A DNA stretch of 38,756 bases. It comes from a virus. This document shows, one piece after another, positions 14,268 through 22,224 of this stretch. Numbering within the stretch: the first letter of the stretch is position 1; the number at the start of each line of letters is the position of its first letter. The translations under genes and the position numbers were made by a program. The stretch is from the IMG/VR virus record IMGVR_UViG_3300048588_000125, positions 1 to 38,756 of that record; one strand, given 5' to 3'. Under the pieces are notes generated by a model. That model was given only the letters and a program-made list of their open reading frames with translations, ran no database searches and had not been told where the DNA came from.

Positions 14268-14795
14268 TCACCGCCCGAAAGTTTCGGCCGCGCTGGTTGC
14301 GCCGCCAGTACCGCCAGCCAAGAAAGCTGCCGAGGCTACGATTGTGGCATCCGCAGAACTGATAGGAATTTGGTTGCCGACGACTCCCTTTTGCAGAGCG
14401 CTGATGGTTACAACATTAGATGCGCTGGAAGCTGACACGACCTTGGACAGGACGCTGTGCGCGTTGATAGAGGCTGCAAGCGAAGCGGCATCAGCGGTAT
14501 CGCTAGCGCCGTCTATTTCCCACTGGTTTTCGTTTGCAGGAGTGGACGAAGCGGTCAGTGTCACAGCACCGATTGTCACGGCATCGGTAGCGACGGCGCT
14601 TGTTACTGTAAGCGTGCCTGAGGCGGCTACCGGATTGCTTGTGGAGTACTGGATATCTATCGAACCAAGGTTAGCGCCGGAATTCAGACCGGAAAACAGG
14701 TTGATAGCTTTGTTCATGTTCATATGCGGCTGACTAGTTTTTGCGAAGGAAGCCGCGTCTTTTGAAGTCGTGATTGTGTAAACGATAGTTGCCAT
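14268..14795 (-). CDS. Structural protein, 175 aa, with repeated beta/alpha module
   Basis: The N-terminal 60 residues (MATIVYTITTSKDAASFAKT onward) are followed by a module VTIGAVTLTAS...AASLAASINAHSV...VVTISAL...NQIPIS. This beta-strand/helix/beta-strand module occurs in many phage tail and adhesion proteins. A similar module is seen inside the nozzle protein (DDIIVSDGTTTETFTAK...ALVNRINRT). It is the first gene after the major capsid terminator. It is probably a virion surface or tail component. The function is not known. Confidence 0.6.
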   Translation of the reverse strand: MATIVYTITTSKDAASFAKTSQPHMNMNKAINLFSGLNSGANLGSIDIQYSTSNPVAASGTLTVTSAVATDAVTIGAVTLTASSTPANENQWEIDGASDTADAASLAASINAHSVLSKVVSASSASNVVTISALQKGVVGNQIPISSADATIVASAAFLAGGTGGATSAAETFGR

Positions 14796-14823
14796 TGCTT
14801 AGTTTATCCTTATTGCTTGGCGT

Positions 14824-14856
14824 AAAAAGGCCGGACCACGAAAGCAGTCCAGCCTT
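14824..14856 (-). terminator. Rho-independent terminator after the major capsid gene
   Basis: On the minus strand AAGGCTGGAC pairs with GTCCGGCCTT (ten pairs, one G-U) around a ten-base loop, and TTTTTAC follows. It lies about 20 bases after the capsid stop. It would keep capsid mRNA more abundant than the minor structural and tail transcripts downstream, either as a partial terminator or as a 3' stabilising hairpin. Confidence 0.8.
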
Positions 14857-14876
14857 ACTAAATGAGAGAGAGACGA

Positions 14877-16088
14877 TTAAGCGTGCAGCGCTTTGCTGTC
14901 GGAGCGGGTGATCAGAGTGATCCAACCTGGACGCTCGCAGAACACGCCGCAGCTGTCGGAGAACATGCGCATTTCTTTATAGTTGTAACCTTCGAGGTCG
15001 AAGATCATGTCGCCGTCTTTGGCCAGCTGGGTTGTGGCTTCCTGGCTACCGATGATGTAGGTAAACTCTTCAGGCCACAACACAGCTTCGCCGTCACGCG
15101 TATACAGGTGCGGCACAACCTCGATTTGGCCGTTAGCGCCAAGGAATTTGATAGTGTCAAAGCCGCGTTCAGCAGTGGACACGCCCGCCTTGTACTGAAC
15201 GAGGGCAGCCTCGTCACTCACAAGAGTTTGGAAAGTTTGCACTGGAACGTAGCAAACGAGTTTCTTACCGACGCAGCCTTTTTCAGCTGACATACCGGCA
15301 GCGGCCAAAATCTTGCCGAGCGTCAGGGCGGAGGTCCCGGCGTTGTAGGCGTTAGCCTTCCAGAGCGGGTTAGCGGCGGCGTCGATGTTGAACAGCGTAC
15401 CGGTATTCTTAGCGATATGCATCAGACCAATACGGCCTGTGTTGTGGTCGCCTTTGAAAAACAGAACGTCGCCAGGAGCCACGGAAGACGAAGTTCCTGT
15501 AACAGTTACCGTGCGGGCTGTGACGCCGATAGCGGAAACGGTCAGGTCACCGTTGTGCTGGGTCGAGCCGTCTACAGCGGTCCAAGCTTCCAGGATTGCG
15601 CCTTTGATGGAGCACATCAGGGTAGCGTTCCAAGACGCTTCGGTAATGGTGATAACCCCGGTGTCGATACTTTCGACAACACCGATACCTCGACGACCTT
15701 GGAGAGCCAAGAACTCCTCGCGCATGCGGAAGCTGTCGACCATAGGGATAAACTTGCTGTCCCCGAAGCGGTTAAACGCTTGGTCTTCTTTCTGGGCGCG
15801 TGCGATCAGCGAGTACGATACCTGAGACTGAAGGGTCAGGTTATAGGCCGACACGATTGCCTTAGCGTTGGTCTGTGCGATAGCGCCGTTCAATACGCCT
15901 TCGCCCTGCGTAAAGCCGAGTTCGAGGGACAACTGGACGTCGAATTCCGTTTGCTCACCGCCACCCATTTCGGCTTTGAAAGGCAAACGGCGCTGCAGGT
16001 CTGCCGGTACTGGAACGAGTTGGGAAGTCTCTTTGTTGTATTTTTTCTTGAGGCGGTTTACGAGGGTACTGGTCGTGTTAACTGACAT
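14877..16088 (-). CDS. Major capsid protein, 403 aa
   Basis: The 403-residue protein starts MSVNTTSTLVNRLKKKYNKE. Evidence is its place directly after the scaffold gene in transcription order, its size, its mixed alpha/beta content with a long N-terminal helical arm, and the strong terminator behind it. A beta-rich insertion lies at about residues 155-215 (GIGVVESIDTGVITITEASW onward). An HK97-type fold is expected for this class but cannot be read directly. AAGGAC lies eight bases before the ATG. The gene has a long structured leader (16089-16371), which suggests its own expression control. Confidence 0.8.
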   Translation of the reverse strand: MSVNTTSTLVNRLKKKYNKETSQLVPVPADLQRRLPFKAEMGGGEQTEFDVQLSLELGFTQGEGVLNGAIAQTNAKAIVSAYNLTLQSQVSYSLIARAQKEDQAFNRFGDSKFIPMVDSFRMREEFLALQGRRGIGVVESIDTGVITITEASWNATLMCSIKGAILEAWTAVDGSTQHNGDLTVSAIGVTARTVTVTGTSSSVAPGDVLFFKGDHNTGRIGLMHIAKNTGTLFNIDAAANPLWKANAYNAGTSALTLGKILAAAGMSAEKGCVGKKLVCYVPVQTFQTLVSDEAALVQYKAGVSTAERGFDTIKFLGANGQIEVVPHLYTRDGEAVLWPEEFTYIIGSQEATTQLAKDGDMIFDLEGYNYKEMRMFSDSCGVFCERPGWITLITRSDSKALHA

Positions 16089-16371
16089 TTGAAAAGTCCT
16101 TTAGTGTGTTTTTTGTTTGGTACGAGGACAGAGCAGGCCGCCACAGCATCCAGATAGGGGTAGGTGCCCGCAAAAGTGCGGCGCAGCATCCCTGAAATGG
16201 GTAGGAGTGTTGCCGAGTTGAAAAAAGTAAGATTTCTTTTACAAATAAATTAAAGTTAGTGCCGATACGCTTCTAACTGGAGCCTGACCTCGTGGAAAGG
16301 CGCAACGAGGGTACGCGGAGTACGTACGGTTTCATCGCACTATCGCAGACTTAATATAAGGGGAGGTCGCT
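16089..16371. promoter_or_regulatory. 283-base non-coding leader of the capsid gene with a duplicated element
   Basis: No gene is seen here. CAGCATCC occurs at 16144-16151 and 16184-16191, each followed 14-15 bases on by GGGTAGG (16158-16164 and 16199-16205). On the capsid mRNA this reads CCTACCC...GGATGCTG twice, with a CCGCA/TGCGG hairpin between the copies. A further perfect hairpin CCTCGT/ACGAGG spans 16288-16310. Upstream is an AT-rich segment (16220-16255). The arrangement suggests an RNA regulatory element or protein-binding leader for capsid expression. The GIY-YIG-like gene's ribosome site GGGGAGG lies at the right edge. Confidence 0.45.
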
Positions 16372-16665
16372 ATGTTTGTTGTGTATCGACTGCGCTCTAA
16401 CGATGGCTCAAACTGGCAATATATCGGCTCGGTGAGCGAGCATGACTTTGAGCGTAAAATTCGCCAGCATCGCGACGGCAAGATAGCTACTACGAGCATC
16501 AAGGACGGTGACATAGTCTTGACTGAGCGAGTTTTAGTCGAGACGAAAGAGCATTCGCTCAAACTTTCTCGGCTAGCCAAGAAAAACCGCAAGCTTAAGC
16601 TTCACGAACTGCTTGAAGCCGCTAAAAACCTGCCCGACACTGAGTTCGAACAATCCTGGAGATAA
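16372..16665 (+). CDS. GIY-YIG-like nuclease, probable homing endonuclease
   Basis: The 97-residue protein starts MFVVYRLRSNDGSNWQYIGS. VVY (residues 3-5) and YIG (17-19) with Arg28 and His33 in the following helix (FERKIRQHRDGK) match the GIY-YIG core, although the first triad is degenerate. It has no obvious DNA-binding extension. GGGGAGG precedes the ATG. It is on the plus strand between the leftward scaffold and capsid genes and ends four bases from the scaffold stop, as expected for a freestanding mobile nuclease gene. A single-domain repair-type nuclease is the alternative. Confidence 0.65.
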   Translation: MFVVYRLRSNDGSNWQYIGSVSEHDFERKIRQHRDGKIATTSIKDGDIVLTERVLVETKEHSLKLSRLAKKNRKLKLHELLEAAKNLPDTEFEQSWR

Positions 16666-16668
16666 CGA

Positions 16669-17526
16669 TTATCTGCGTCTCAGACTAAATGGATCAGCGA
16701 ATTCGCGTTTTGCTGCGTTACTGTTATCAGGCTGCCAACTTTCATCGATCTTTGGTGGTGGTGCCTGACGTTGGGTCCGAATTTTAGCCAAGTGAGCGCG
16801 CTGAACCTTCTTAGCTAAATCCTGCCCGAGCACTTCCAAAATACCTTCACCATCAAGATGCGACACCAAGAGTTGGAACGCTTTTAGGCGCTGGTTCTTG
16901 ACGTGGTCGGCGATTTCCTCGGGACTTGCCTCATACCCGGCTTGTTTCAGCATCCGCATATAGCTCGCCATTTCGCGAATCGCTTCGGCCTGGAGTTCGG
17001 GTACCTTTGCGAACGGCGTGAGTTCGATCGCCTTAGCCAGCGTCGCACCTAGGACGTTCTTGCGGTCCTCGACAGCAGCCTGGAACTCGCGCTGCTCCTG
17101 GGTCTGGCGTTCCTGCTCCTCGCGCTCTTGGCGCTCTTGGAGGGCGCGTTTCAGCTTTCGAATCTCGTCGTCACGCGGGTCAGGCGGACGGCCAGCCTCT
17201 TGGTCCATGTGTTCGAGCAGCCATTTCTGGGCGATCTCGTACTTCTTTGAGCCGAGTTCGGGCATCTCTGCCAGGACCGATTCGGGGTCGTCTGCGAGCC
17301 GTTTGCGGAACTGGGCAATCGATTCGCGTTCCTTGGCGACTTCGCGAAACCGTTTGTCGGCCTCTTGCCATTTCTTGCGTTCGCGCTTCAGGGCTTCAAG
17401 GTCCATTTTTTCGTCGCCGAGGTCGATCAGCTGGCGGGCTGGTTCGGACTTTGGTTCGGCGCTGGGAGCGACGTTGCTCGATTCTACTGGTGTGGAGCTA
17501 GGCGCTGGTGCGGCTGCGTCTGACAT
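16669..17526 (-). CDS. Scaffolding protein, 285 aa
   Basis: The protein is highly charged and helical. It has an Ala/Pro/Ser-rich N-terminus, a Glu/Arg/Gln coiled coil at about residues 120-165 (RALQERQEREEQERQTQEQR), and a basic C-terminus ending FSLRRR, the type of tail that binds coat protein in other phages. It lies between the portal and capsid genes, the usual scaffold position, and shares one base with the portal stop (TAATG). It should direct procapsid assembly and leave before or during packaging. Confidence 0.8.
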   Translation of the reverse strand: MSDAAAPAPSSTPVESSNVAPSAEPKSEPARQLIDLGDEKMDLEALKRERKKWQEADKRFREVAKERESIAQFRKRLADDPESVLAEMPELGSKKYEIAQKWLLEHMDQEAGRPPDPRDDEIRKLKRALQERQEREEQERQTQEQREFQAAVEDRKNVLGATLAKAIELTPFAKVPELQAEAIREMASYMRMLKQAGYEASPEEIADHVKNQRLKAFQLLVSHLDGEGILEVLGQDLAKKVQRAHLAKIRTQRQAPPPKIDESWQPDNSNAAKREFADPFSLRRR

Positions 17527-19592
17527 TATCTCTCTCCTGGAAAGTCTGGGTTTTCGGGAACCGGACCTTGCGCGTTCGCAAGATACTGGTCATACGATTC
17601 TTGTGTTTCGGGCGGTGTTTCGGGCGGCAGATTCGGTGCGTCGACGCCGGTTGGTAGTTGATCCTCTGGCAACGGTTCCGGTGCCGGTCCACCTTCAGGC
17701 GGCGGCGCTCCGGGCGGCGGTCCCATCATCATTTGCTGCGACGGTAACGGCGGAATCCCAAGGATTGCAGCCATGTCCGGGTCGATCGTTTTGTACTGAT
17801 TCAGGTGCTCTTGAATGTGAGCGAGCGCGGCCTGCATCAGCTGCGGGTTGTCGCGCATCTCAGGGTCGTTGAACACCTCGCGATGCTGGAGGATATGGTT
17901 CGGGTGAAGGTCGGTAAGGACCACGGTCACCGGCTCACCTTTGCGAAGCTTTTCGTTTTCCTGGCGAATCGTAACGCTGTCCTTGAACTGGTCTTCGGTC
18001 AGACTGTCCATCTGCCCGGTTCGCAAGAATTCTGCAATCTTTGCCGGGTCCTTTACTGCGCCCATCTTAATCATGTCGCTCAGAATGGTGTATCGACCGC
18101 TGATGTTCTGGGTCAGCGGGTTACCGATGTCGACCGAGACGCGGTTGATTGATTCAAGGTCGGATGCTTTGAACCGTTTTGCATACGACGCGCGGGTGAT
18201 ACCGCCGATGTACGCAATCATTTCATCCGAGCCGAAGCGCTGGATGTTGTGAATCGTGATCGTGGCGAGTTCGGCTGCGGCGCGTGCGTAAGCTTGCTGC
18301 AAGCTGTCAACAAACTGGACGGCCTGAGCCAGCATCAAAGCCTGACCAGCCGCAGTGTCCACAGCACCTTCGGGGTTACCGCGTACCGTGGCATTGATAC
18401 CCGATATCAGCTGTTCTTGTGATTGCAGCGTGTCGATTAGCGTGTAAGTTTCCTTCGCCGATTGGGTCAGCTGCAGTGCCTCGGGCTTTTCAGCCGACAC
18501 AACATTATTCTGGCCTTGGGTAATCGGTATGGTTTGCAGCGGCGTCTTCGACCATATGTTCTGGACCGAGTGGTTCAGGTTGTTGGTCACGACCGCGCTA
18601 TAGAGAGCGTCGATAGGTTGCTGAATGCTGAGCAAGCTTGTTGCCGGACTGTCGCCGCCTACCGTGTTCAAAATTTGCCGTGTTGTAAGTCTGACGATTG
18701 GCATGGTCTTGTAAGGTAACGTCGTGTCAGCCAAGACCACGTCGCCAATGACTTCGGTGTAGCGACCCTCGGGCAGTACCGTTGTGCGACGGTGCAAGAG
18801 TGTCAGCTTTTCGACCGTGTCGCCCATTTCGTCGTTATTGTTATCGAGCGGCGTTGCGAGACGATTGTTTTTCGTACCGTCGTAACCTTTACCTGCCCGC
18901 AACACTTTTTCGTAAAGTTCGTCGGGGTCACCTAGCGTCGGGTCGAGCATCGCCTTGGCTTTGATTCGCTCGGCTTCGTCGTACCTGCTTACGTATTCGC
19001 GGACGATATAGAACGGCGAAGTTTTGAGTGTGACGTGTTTTGCAACGTCGAACGCGTCCATAACCACATAACGCTGGTCGCCTTGTTTGGCCGCTGCGTC
19101 CGGATTCTCCGGGTCGCTGCCAATTTCCTCGCCAGCTTCAAAATCCCACGGCGCATACACATACGCCTCAAGCTTCACGAGCGCAGCCAAGACTTGCTCG
19201 GACATTGTCGCGTTCAGGTCTTTTTCGTCGCCAAAGTAGTCGAGCAGCCCACGGCACAGGTCGGCCTGGGTCTGGCTCTCAGCGTCGGAGTTGATTGCGC
19301 GTGGCACATATGAAAGCTTAGCCTGGGTCGTCAGCGAGTGCAACCGCTCCAAAAGGTTCTTGAAGTGGTTTACCTTGATCTTGGCTTTTGACTTATTTTT
19401 GCTCAGCGTGATGCCGAAGCCGCCTTCATCAAAGGTGTAAAAGGCGTTGTACAATTCTTGTATGATTGCGCCGTACCCGCTCGAATCGAGCCAGCGGTGG
19501 TATTGCGAAAACTTCGTATCAATTTCGCTGGCGATCTTGGATGACGGAGCAAGCGCCCAATAGCTTTTGGGGTTGTATGTCTTAGCGTCCAT
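17526..19592 (-). CDS. Portal protein, 688 aa
   Basis: This large alpha/beta protein starts MDAKTYNPKSYWALAPSSKI. Its size and position after TerL and before the scaffold identify it as the portal, the dodecameric ring through which DNA enters and leaves. The length fits podovirus portals. The middle contains long helices typical of the stem and crown, and the last 70 residues are a Pro/Gly/Met-rich disordered tail (MMMGPPPGAPPPEGGPAPEP). The start ATG overlaps the end of a 28-residue gene. No protease domain is visible. Confidence 0.85.
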   Translation of the reverse strand: MDAKTYNPKSYWALAPSSKIASEIDTKFSQYHRWLDSSGYGAIIQELYNAFYTFDEGGFGITLSKNKSKAKIKVNHFKNLLERLHSLTTQAKLSYVPRAINSDAESQTQADLCRGLLDYFGDEKDLNATMSEQVLAALVKLEAYVYAPWDFEAGEEIGSDPENPDAAAKQGDQRYVVMDAFDVAKHVTLKTSPFYIVREYVSRYDEAERIKAKAMLDPTLGDPDELYEKVLRAGKGYDGTKNNRLATPLDNNNDEMGDTVEKLTLLHRRTTVLPEGRYTEVIGDVVLADTTLPYKTMPIVRLTTRQILNTVGGDSPATSLLSIQQPIDALYSAVVTNNLNHSVQNIWSKTPLQTIPITQGQNNVVSAEKPEALQLTQSAKETYTLIDTLQSQEQLISGINATVRGNPEGAVDTAAGQALMLAQAVQFVDSLQQAYARAAAELATITIHNIQRFGSDEMIAYIGGITRASYAKRFKASDLESINRVSVDIGNPLTQNISGRYTILSDMIKMGAVKDPAKIAEFLRTGQMDSLTEDQFKDSVTIRQENEKLRKGEPVTVVLTDLHPNHILQHREVFNDPEMRDNPQLMQAALAHIQEHLNQYKTIDPDMAAILGIPPLPSQQMMMGPPPGAPPPEGGPAPEPLPEDQLPTGVDAPNLPPETPPETQESYDQYLANAQGPVPENPDFPGER

Positions 19593-19668
19593 TAATTATG
19601 TCCTTAAGTAGGTCGAGCCATGCGTCCACCAGGACCACGACGCAGACGACAAGAATTGTGTTAAGCAT
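19582..19668 (-). CDS. 28-residue hydrophobic membrane peptide
   Basis: The ATG at 19668 shares one base with the stop of the RuvC-like gene (TGATG), and the frame ends with TAA at 19582, 11 bases inside the portal gene. The peptide starts MLNTILVVCVVVLVDAWLDL. It has a short membrane segment of about 13 residues, then an amphipathic helix. The back-to-back coupling on both sides argues for translation. It may be a lysis or membrane-active peptide, or may only carry ribosomes to the portal start. The family is not recognised. Confidence 0.5.
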   Translation of the reverse strand: MLNTILVVCVVVLVDAWLDLLKDIINGR

Positions 19669-20117
19669 CAAAGCCGCCCGCAGTGATAGATGAGCGCTTT
19701 GCCGATTTCGATTGCGTCGCGTTCGTCGGACTTCGTGTAGTCGTTAGGCAGTTTCGCCTGCCAGATTCTTGTTGGTATCTCGACGAACAGCTCAGGCTGT
19801 TTGGCCTCGATAACCGCGCCGACCGACCATATGAGCGACGGGTTGAACTTGAACATTTGCTCGACACACAAGACATCACACGCCTTAGCCGTGGCCTCTT
19901 TGAGGTCGTGCATAATGCTGATGATTCTCTTGTGTGGTTTATTCTTGGGGTGCGCGGCGATCGCGCCCGATTCGATCAGCTTGCCTTTGTCGAACAGCGC
20001 CCAACCAAGAATGTTGCTGCCGGGGTCAATCGCGAGTAGGCGACCTTTGAGCACGGTATAGGCGACGGGCGCGATCTCCTTCCGAAACTTCTGCACTTCG
20101 GTCCGTTTCTCGGCCAT
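19668..20117 (-). CDS. RuvC-like Holliday junction resolvase
   Basis: The start is the ATG at 20117, preceded by AAGGAG at ideal spacing; an upstream in-frame ATG at 20138 overlaps the terminase stop and lacks this site. The 149-residue product has the RuvC/RNase H-like pattern: Asp31 in LLAIDPGSNILGWA, Glu86 in VLCVEQMF and acidic residues in SDERDAIEIG (about 131-137). It would resolve four-way junctions in replicated DNA before packaging. It lies between the terminase and portal genes and may work with TerL to debranch concatemers. Confidence 0.85.
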   Translation of the reverse strand: MAEKRTEVQKFRKEIAPVAYTVLKGRLLAIDPGSNILGWALFDKGKLIESGAIAAHPKNKPHKRIISIMHDLKEATAKACDVLCVEQMFKFNPSLIWSVGAVIEAKQPELFVEIPTRIWQAKLPNDYTKSDERDAIEIGKALIYHCGRL

Positions 20118-20127
20118 TGCCGCTCCT

Positions 20128-21618
20128 TCACATTTCAAACATTTTGCTAATCTCAGCCATAGCCGCCATTTGCTGCTTGCGCATCCTATGCGTCGCGAGC
20201 GTTCGCCCCTCTGTCGGCGGCGTCGGGTCCAGCGTGTTGCGAATCGGATAACCGTACATCAGCGCCGCGATCATATCGCAGTGATGCTTAGCGCCCTTCG
20301 CGTCTTCGAGCCGGTCGAAGTCCGTTTTCTGTTTGTTAAGTCGACCGCGTCGCAGGTGTTCGCGCATGACAACGCAGTTCTTGTGGACCGTGATTCGCTC
20401 GTTCTTGAATGCCACACGCAGACCTTGCAGGTGAGCATCGAATGAGCCTGGACCTTTGCTGGGCGTCGCATGATCGAAGCCGAGTCGCGACAGTTCGATA
20501 CTGACCTGTCCTTGGCAATCGGCAATTCTTGTGTGTGAGCCTTTTACGTCTCCTGCGAGCCACTGTCGCCCGTCGTACGGGTTGTGGCCGTCCTCGCCGT
20601 AGCGAGGTATGCAAGCCTCGATTTCTTTACATGCCGCCACAATCTCAGCGATCGACGTGTTAACGGGTAAGAGAACCTCGCTATAGACACGGAGCAAGTC
20701 AGACTTGGGCTCCATATAACACAACGCAATAGCGTGCGGGTCCATGCTACCGCCGAAGTCGATACAGGTGATCCAGTTCGCATACTCAGGCGGCGTAAAC
20801 TCATGCTCGGCGTCCTTGTATTCGGGTACGGCCATGTATTCATTGTTGCGGAATATCTCAGCGAGGTATTCGCGTCGCCAAGCTTCGTCGGTCGTCTCGG
20901 CCTTGATGCGTTCGATACGGTCGAAGGTCAGGAACGGGTTGTCGTAGATTGTGTAATTGGCGAACCCGCCTTGGTCGACGCAGCGCGGCAGTATCGTGGT
21001 GTGAACGTAGTGTTCTTCGTCAGCGCTCGGCGTCGTTACGATCAGGACGTCGGCATCAGCGCGCTGTCTCATCGGGCCGAGCACCGATTCGTAGGCATAT
21101 CTTGTGTCTTCGCTTTTCACGAAGCACATTTCTTCGATCACAATCAGGTCGCCGTTGATTCCGCGAGCGCTATCGACATGTGCGCGTTCGAGTGAATAGA
21201 GTCGCAGTTCACCTTTGCCGATGTACCAACGGTATTCGCTGCGCACGCGTTTGACTAAACCTTCAGGCGCGAACTGCAGCATCGGGTCAAGGTTATCTGC
21301 GACGATGTCTTTGAGTTTCTCTTTCACGGGTCCGAAGTACAGCACGCGCTTACCTTGCATCGCAGCTTCGAGCGCTTTGCCAAGAGCCCACCAGCTTTTA
21401 CCCAGCTGACGCGAACAGAACGCGAGGAACTCTTTACCTTGGCGCTTATTCCAGGCTTCCGTCATTCGTTTCTGCGTCGAGTGCATCAGCGGCGTCAGAT
21501 TCCCCTTCGCAAACAACATCCGAATCGCTGCCAGTTGTGTCGGCGTCAGGTTCTGTTGCGCAAGCGGTATTTCCTTGGGCAATCGCGAGGAGTTGACGTT
21601 CTGAGATGTCTGAGACAC
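20128..21618 (-). CDS. terL: Large terminase subunit (TerL)
   Basis: An ATPase and nuclease motor for DNA packaging. The Walker A-like CSRQLGKSW lies near residues 68-76, Walker B LIVIEEM follows, and the RNase H-like nuclease shows ITCIDFGGSMDP and HCDMIAALMYG. The start shown is a GTG at 21618, preceded six bases away by GGAGG. An upstream TTG (21672) has no ribosome site, and internal ATGs at 21519 and 21486 are other options. With the GTG start the gene overlaps TerS by 173 bases in another frame. It is followed ten bases on by the RuvC-like gene. Confidence 0.9.
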   Translation of the reverse strand: MSQTSQNVNSSRLPKEIPLAQQNLTPTQLAAIRMLFAKGNLTPLMHSTQKRMTEAWNKRQGKEFLAFCSRQLGKSWWALGKALEAAMQGKRVLYFGPVKEKLKDIVADNLDPMLQFAPEGLVKRVRSEYRWYIGKGELRLYSLERAHVDSARGINGDLIVIEEMCFVKSEDTRYAYESVLGPMRQRADADVLIVTTPSADEEHYVHTTILPRCVDQGGFANYTIYDNPFLTFDRIERIKAETTDEAWRREYLAEIFRNNEYMAVPEYKDAEHEFTPPEYANWITCIDFGGSMDPHAIALCYMEPKSDLLRVYSEVLLPVNTSIAEIVAACKEIEACIPRYGEDGHNPYDGRQWLAGDVKGSHTRIADCQGQVSIELSRLGFDHATPSKGPGSFDAHLQGLRVAFKNERITVHKNCVVMREHLRRGRLNKQKTDFDRLEDAKGAKHHCDMIAALMYGYPIRNTLDPTPPTEGRTLATHRMRKQQMAAMAEISKMFEM

Positions 21619-21844
21619 TTGCGCCCTCCTCTTCTGGGTTTGATGTTGGTATCGCTTGCGAGTATTGAGCAAGGAACTTAATGATTTCGAACTTCAGCTG
21701 TTCGTCGCGGGTCTTTCGCATCAGGTCGACAGCCTCGGCAACCAGACTGAGTTTGCGTTCGACTATTTGCTGTCGCATCGACTTGAATTTGCCGACACTT
21801 CCCTTCTTTTTGCCGTTCTGGGCATTAGGTATCGTCGAGGCCAT
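21446..21844 (-). CDS. terS: Probable small terminase subunit (TerS)
   Basis: The 132-residue protein has a basic N-terminal third (KKKGSVGKFKSMRQQIVERK) likely to bind DNA, a helical middle that could oligomerise (EQLKFEIIKFLAQYSQAI), and a very acidic, disordered C-terminus (EPDADTTGSDSDVVCEGESD). Position immediately before TerL and size fit TerS. The acidic tail is the part that overlaps the TerL N-terminus in another frame. AAAGGTACC precedes the ATG. No clear helix-turn-helix is visible, so the call rests on order and composition. Confidence 0.65.
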   Translation of the reverse strand: MASTIPNAQNGKKKGSVGKFKSMRQQIVERKLSLVAEAVDLMRKTRDEQLKFEIIKFLAQYSQAIPTSNPEEEGASVSDISERQLLAIAQGNTACATEPDADTTGSDSDVVCEGESDAADALDAETNDGSLE

Positions 21845-21858
21845 GCGAGGTACCTTTT

Positions 21859-21876
21859 ATTATTAATATTAATAAT
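21859..21876. promoter_or_regulatory. 18-base perfect AT palindrome upstream of TerS
   Basis: ATTATTAATATTAATAAT is a perfect palindrome 15 bases before the TerS start. It could be a protein-binding site, or could leave the TerS ribosome site in unstructured RNA. No clear -35 element is seen next to it. Confidence 0.3.
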
Positions 21877-21933
21877 TTGAATGGTTTAGGTAAGTGGCTG
21901 AACTGTGGTGCAACTGTTAACGCCGCGCAATCA

Positions 21934-22224
21934 TTATCCGTGGCGGTTCATCAGCGCGATGTTTACTTGTTGGGCCAGCTCGTCGACGCGGGTTTCTAGT
22001 TTATTATTATTATTCAACTCTTGTGTGTGTGCTTTCTGCGCGGCGTGGCCTTTGTACCGTTTGTCGGCGTAGTTCAGCAGCGCCAAGGCAAGAGTTGACG
22101 TCACAGCCCAATCGAGCGTCGGTGCGAGGGCGATCTTAACCACAAGAGTTGCCAGCAGGATGTTGCTCAGGCTCAGCGTACCGTCACGGTCGAACAGCTT
22201 TATTGCTTTCAGAAACTTCATCAT
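21934..22224 (-). CDS. Small two-helix membrane protein, holin-like
   Basis: The 96-residue protein has a charged start (MMKFLKAIKLFDRDGT), two hydrophobic segments at about residues 19-35 and 38-52, and a hydrophilic, Asn/Glu/Lys-rich helical C-terminus of about 40 residues. That topology occurs in class II holins and in phage membrane adaptor proteins. It is the second gene of the leftward operon and overlaps the first by four bases (ATGA). It is a competing holin candidate to the genes at 690 and 12380. The exact family is not recognised. Confidence 0.6.
   Translation of the reverse strand: MMKFLKAIKLFDRDGTLSLSNILLATLVVKIALAPTLDWAVTSTLALALLNYADKRYKGHAAQKAHTQELNNNNKLETRVDELAQQVNIALMNRHG

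Noticed and set aside
15417-16085. 222-codon plus-strand frame opposite the major capsid gene
   Set aside because: It is antisense to a clear structural gene, lacks a ribosome site and shows no motif. It is a codon-bias shadow.
16089-16665. Group I intron carrying the GIY-YIG-like gene
   Set aside because: The flanking scaffold and capsid genes are intact on the other strand, so no coding sequence is interrupted, and I could not identify the conserved intron core pairings.
17018-17872. 284-codon plus-strand frame opposite the scaffold and portal genes
   Set aside because: It is antisense to two convincing genes and its Ser/Arg-rich composition is typical of antisense translation.
20118-20138. 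Upstream ATG at 20138 as the start of the RuvC-like gene
   Set aside because: It overlaps the TerL stop and has no ribosome site, while the ATG at 20117 has AAGGAG at ideal spacing.
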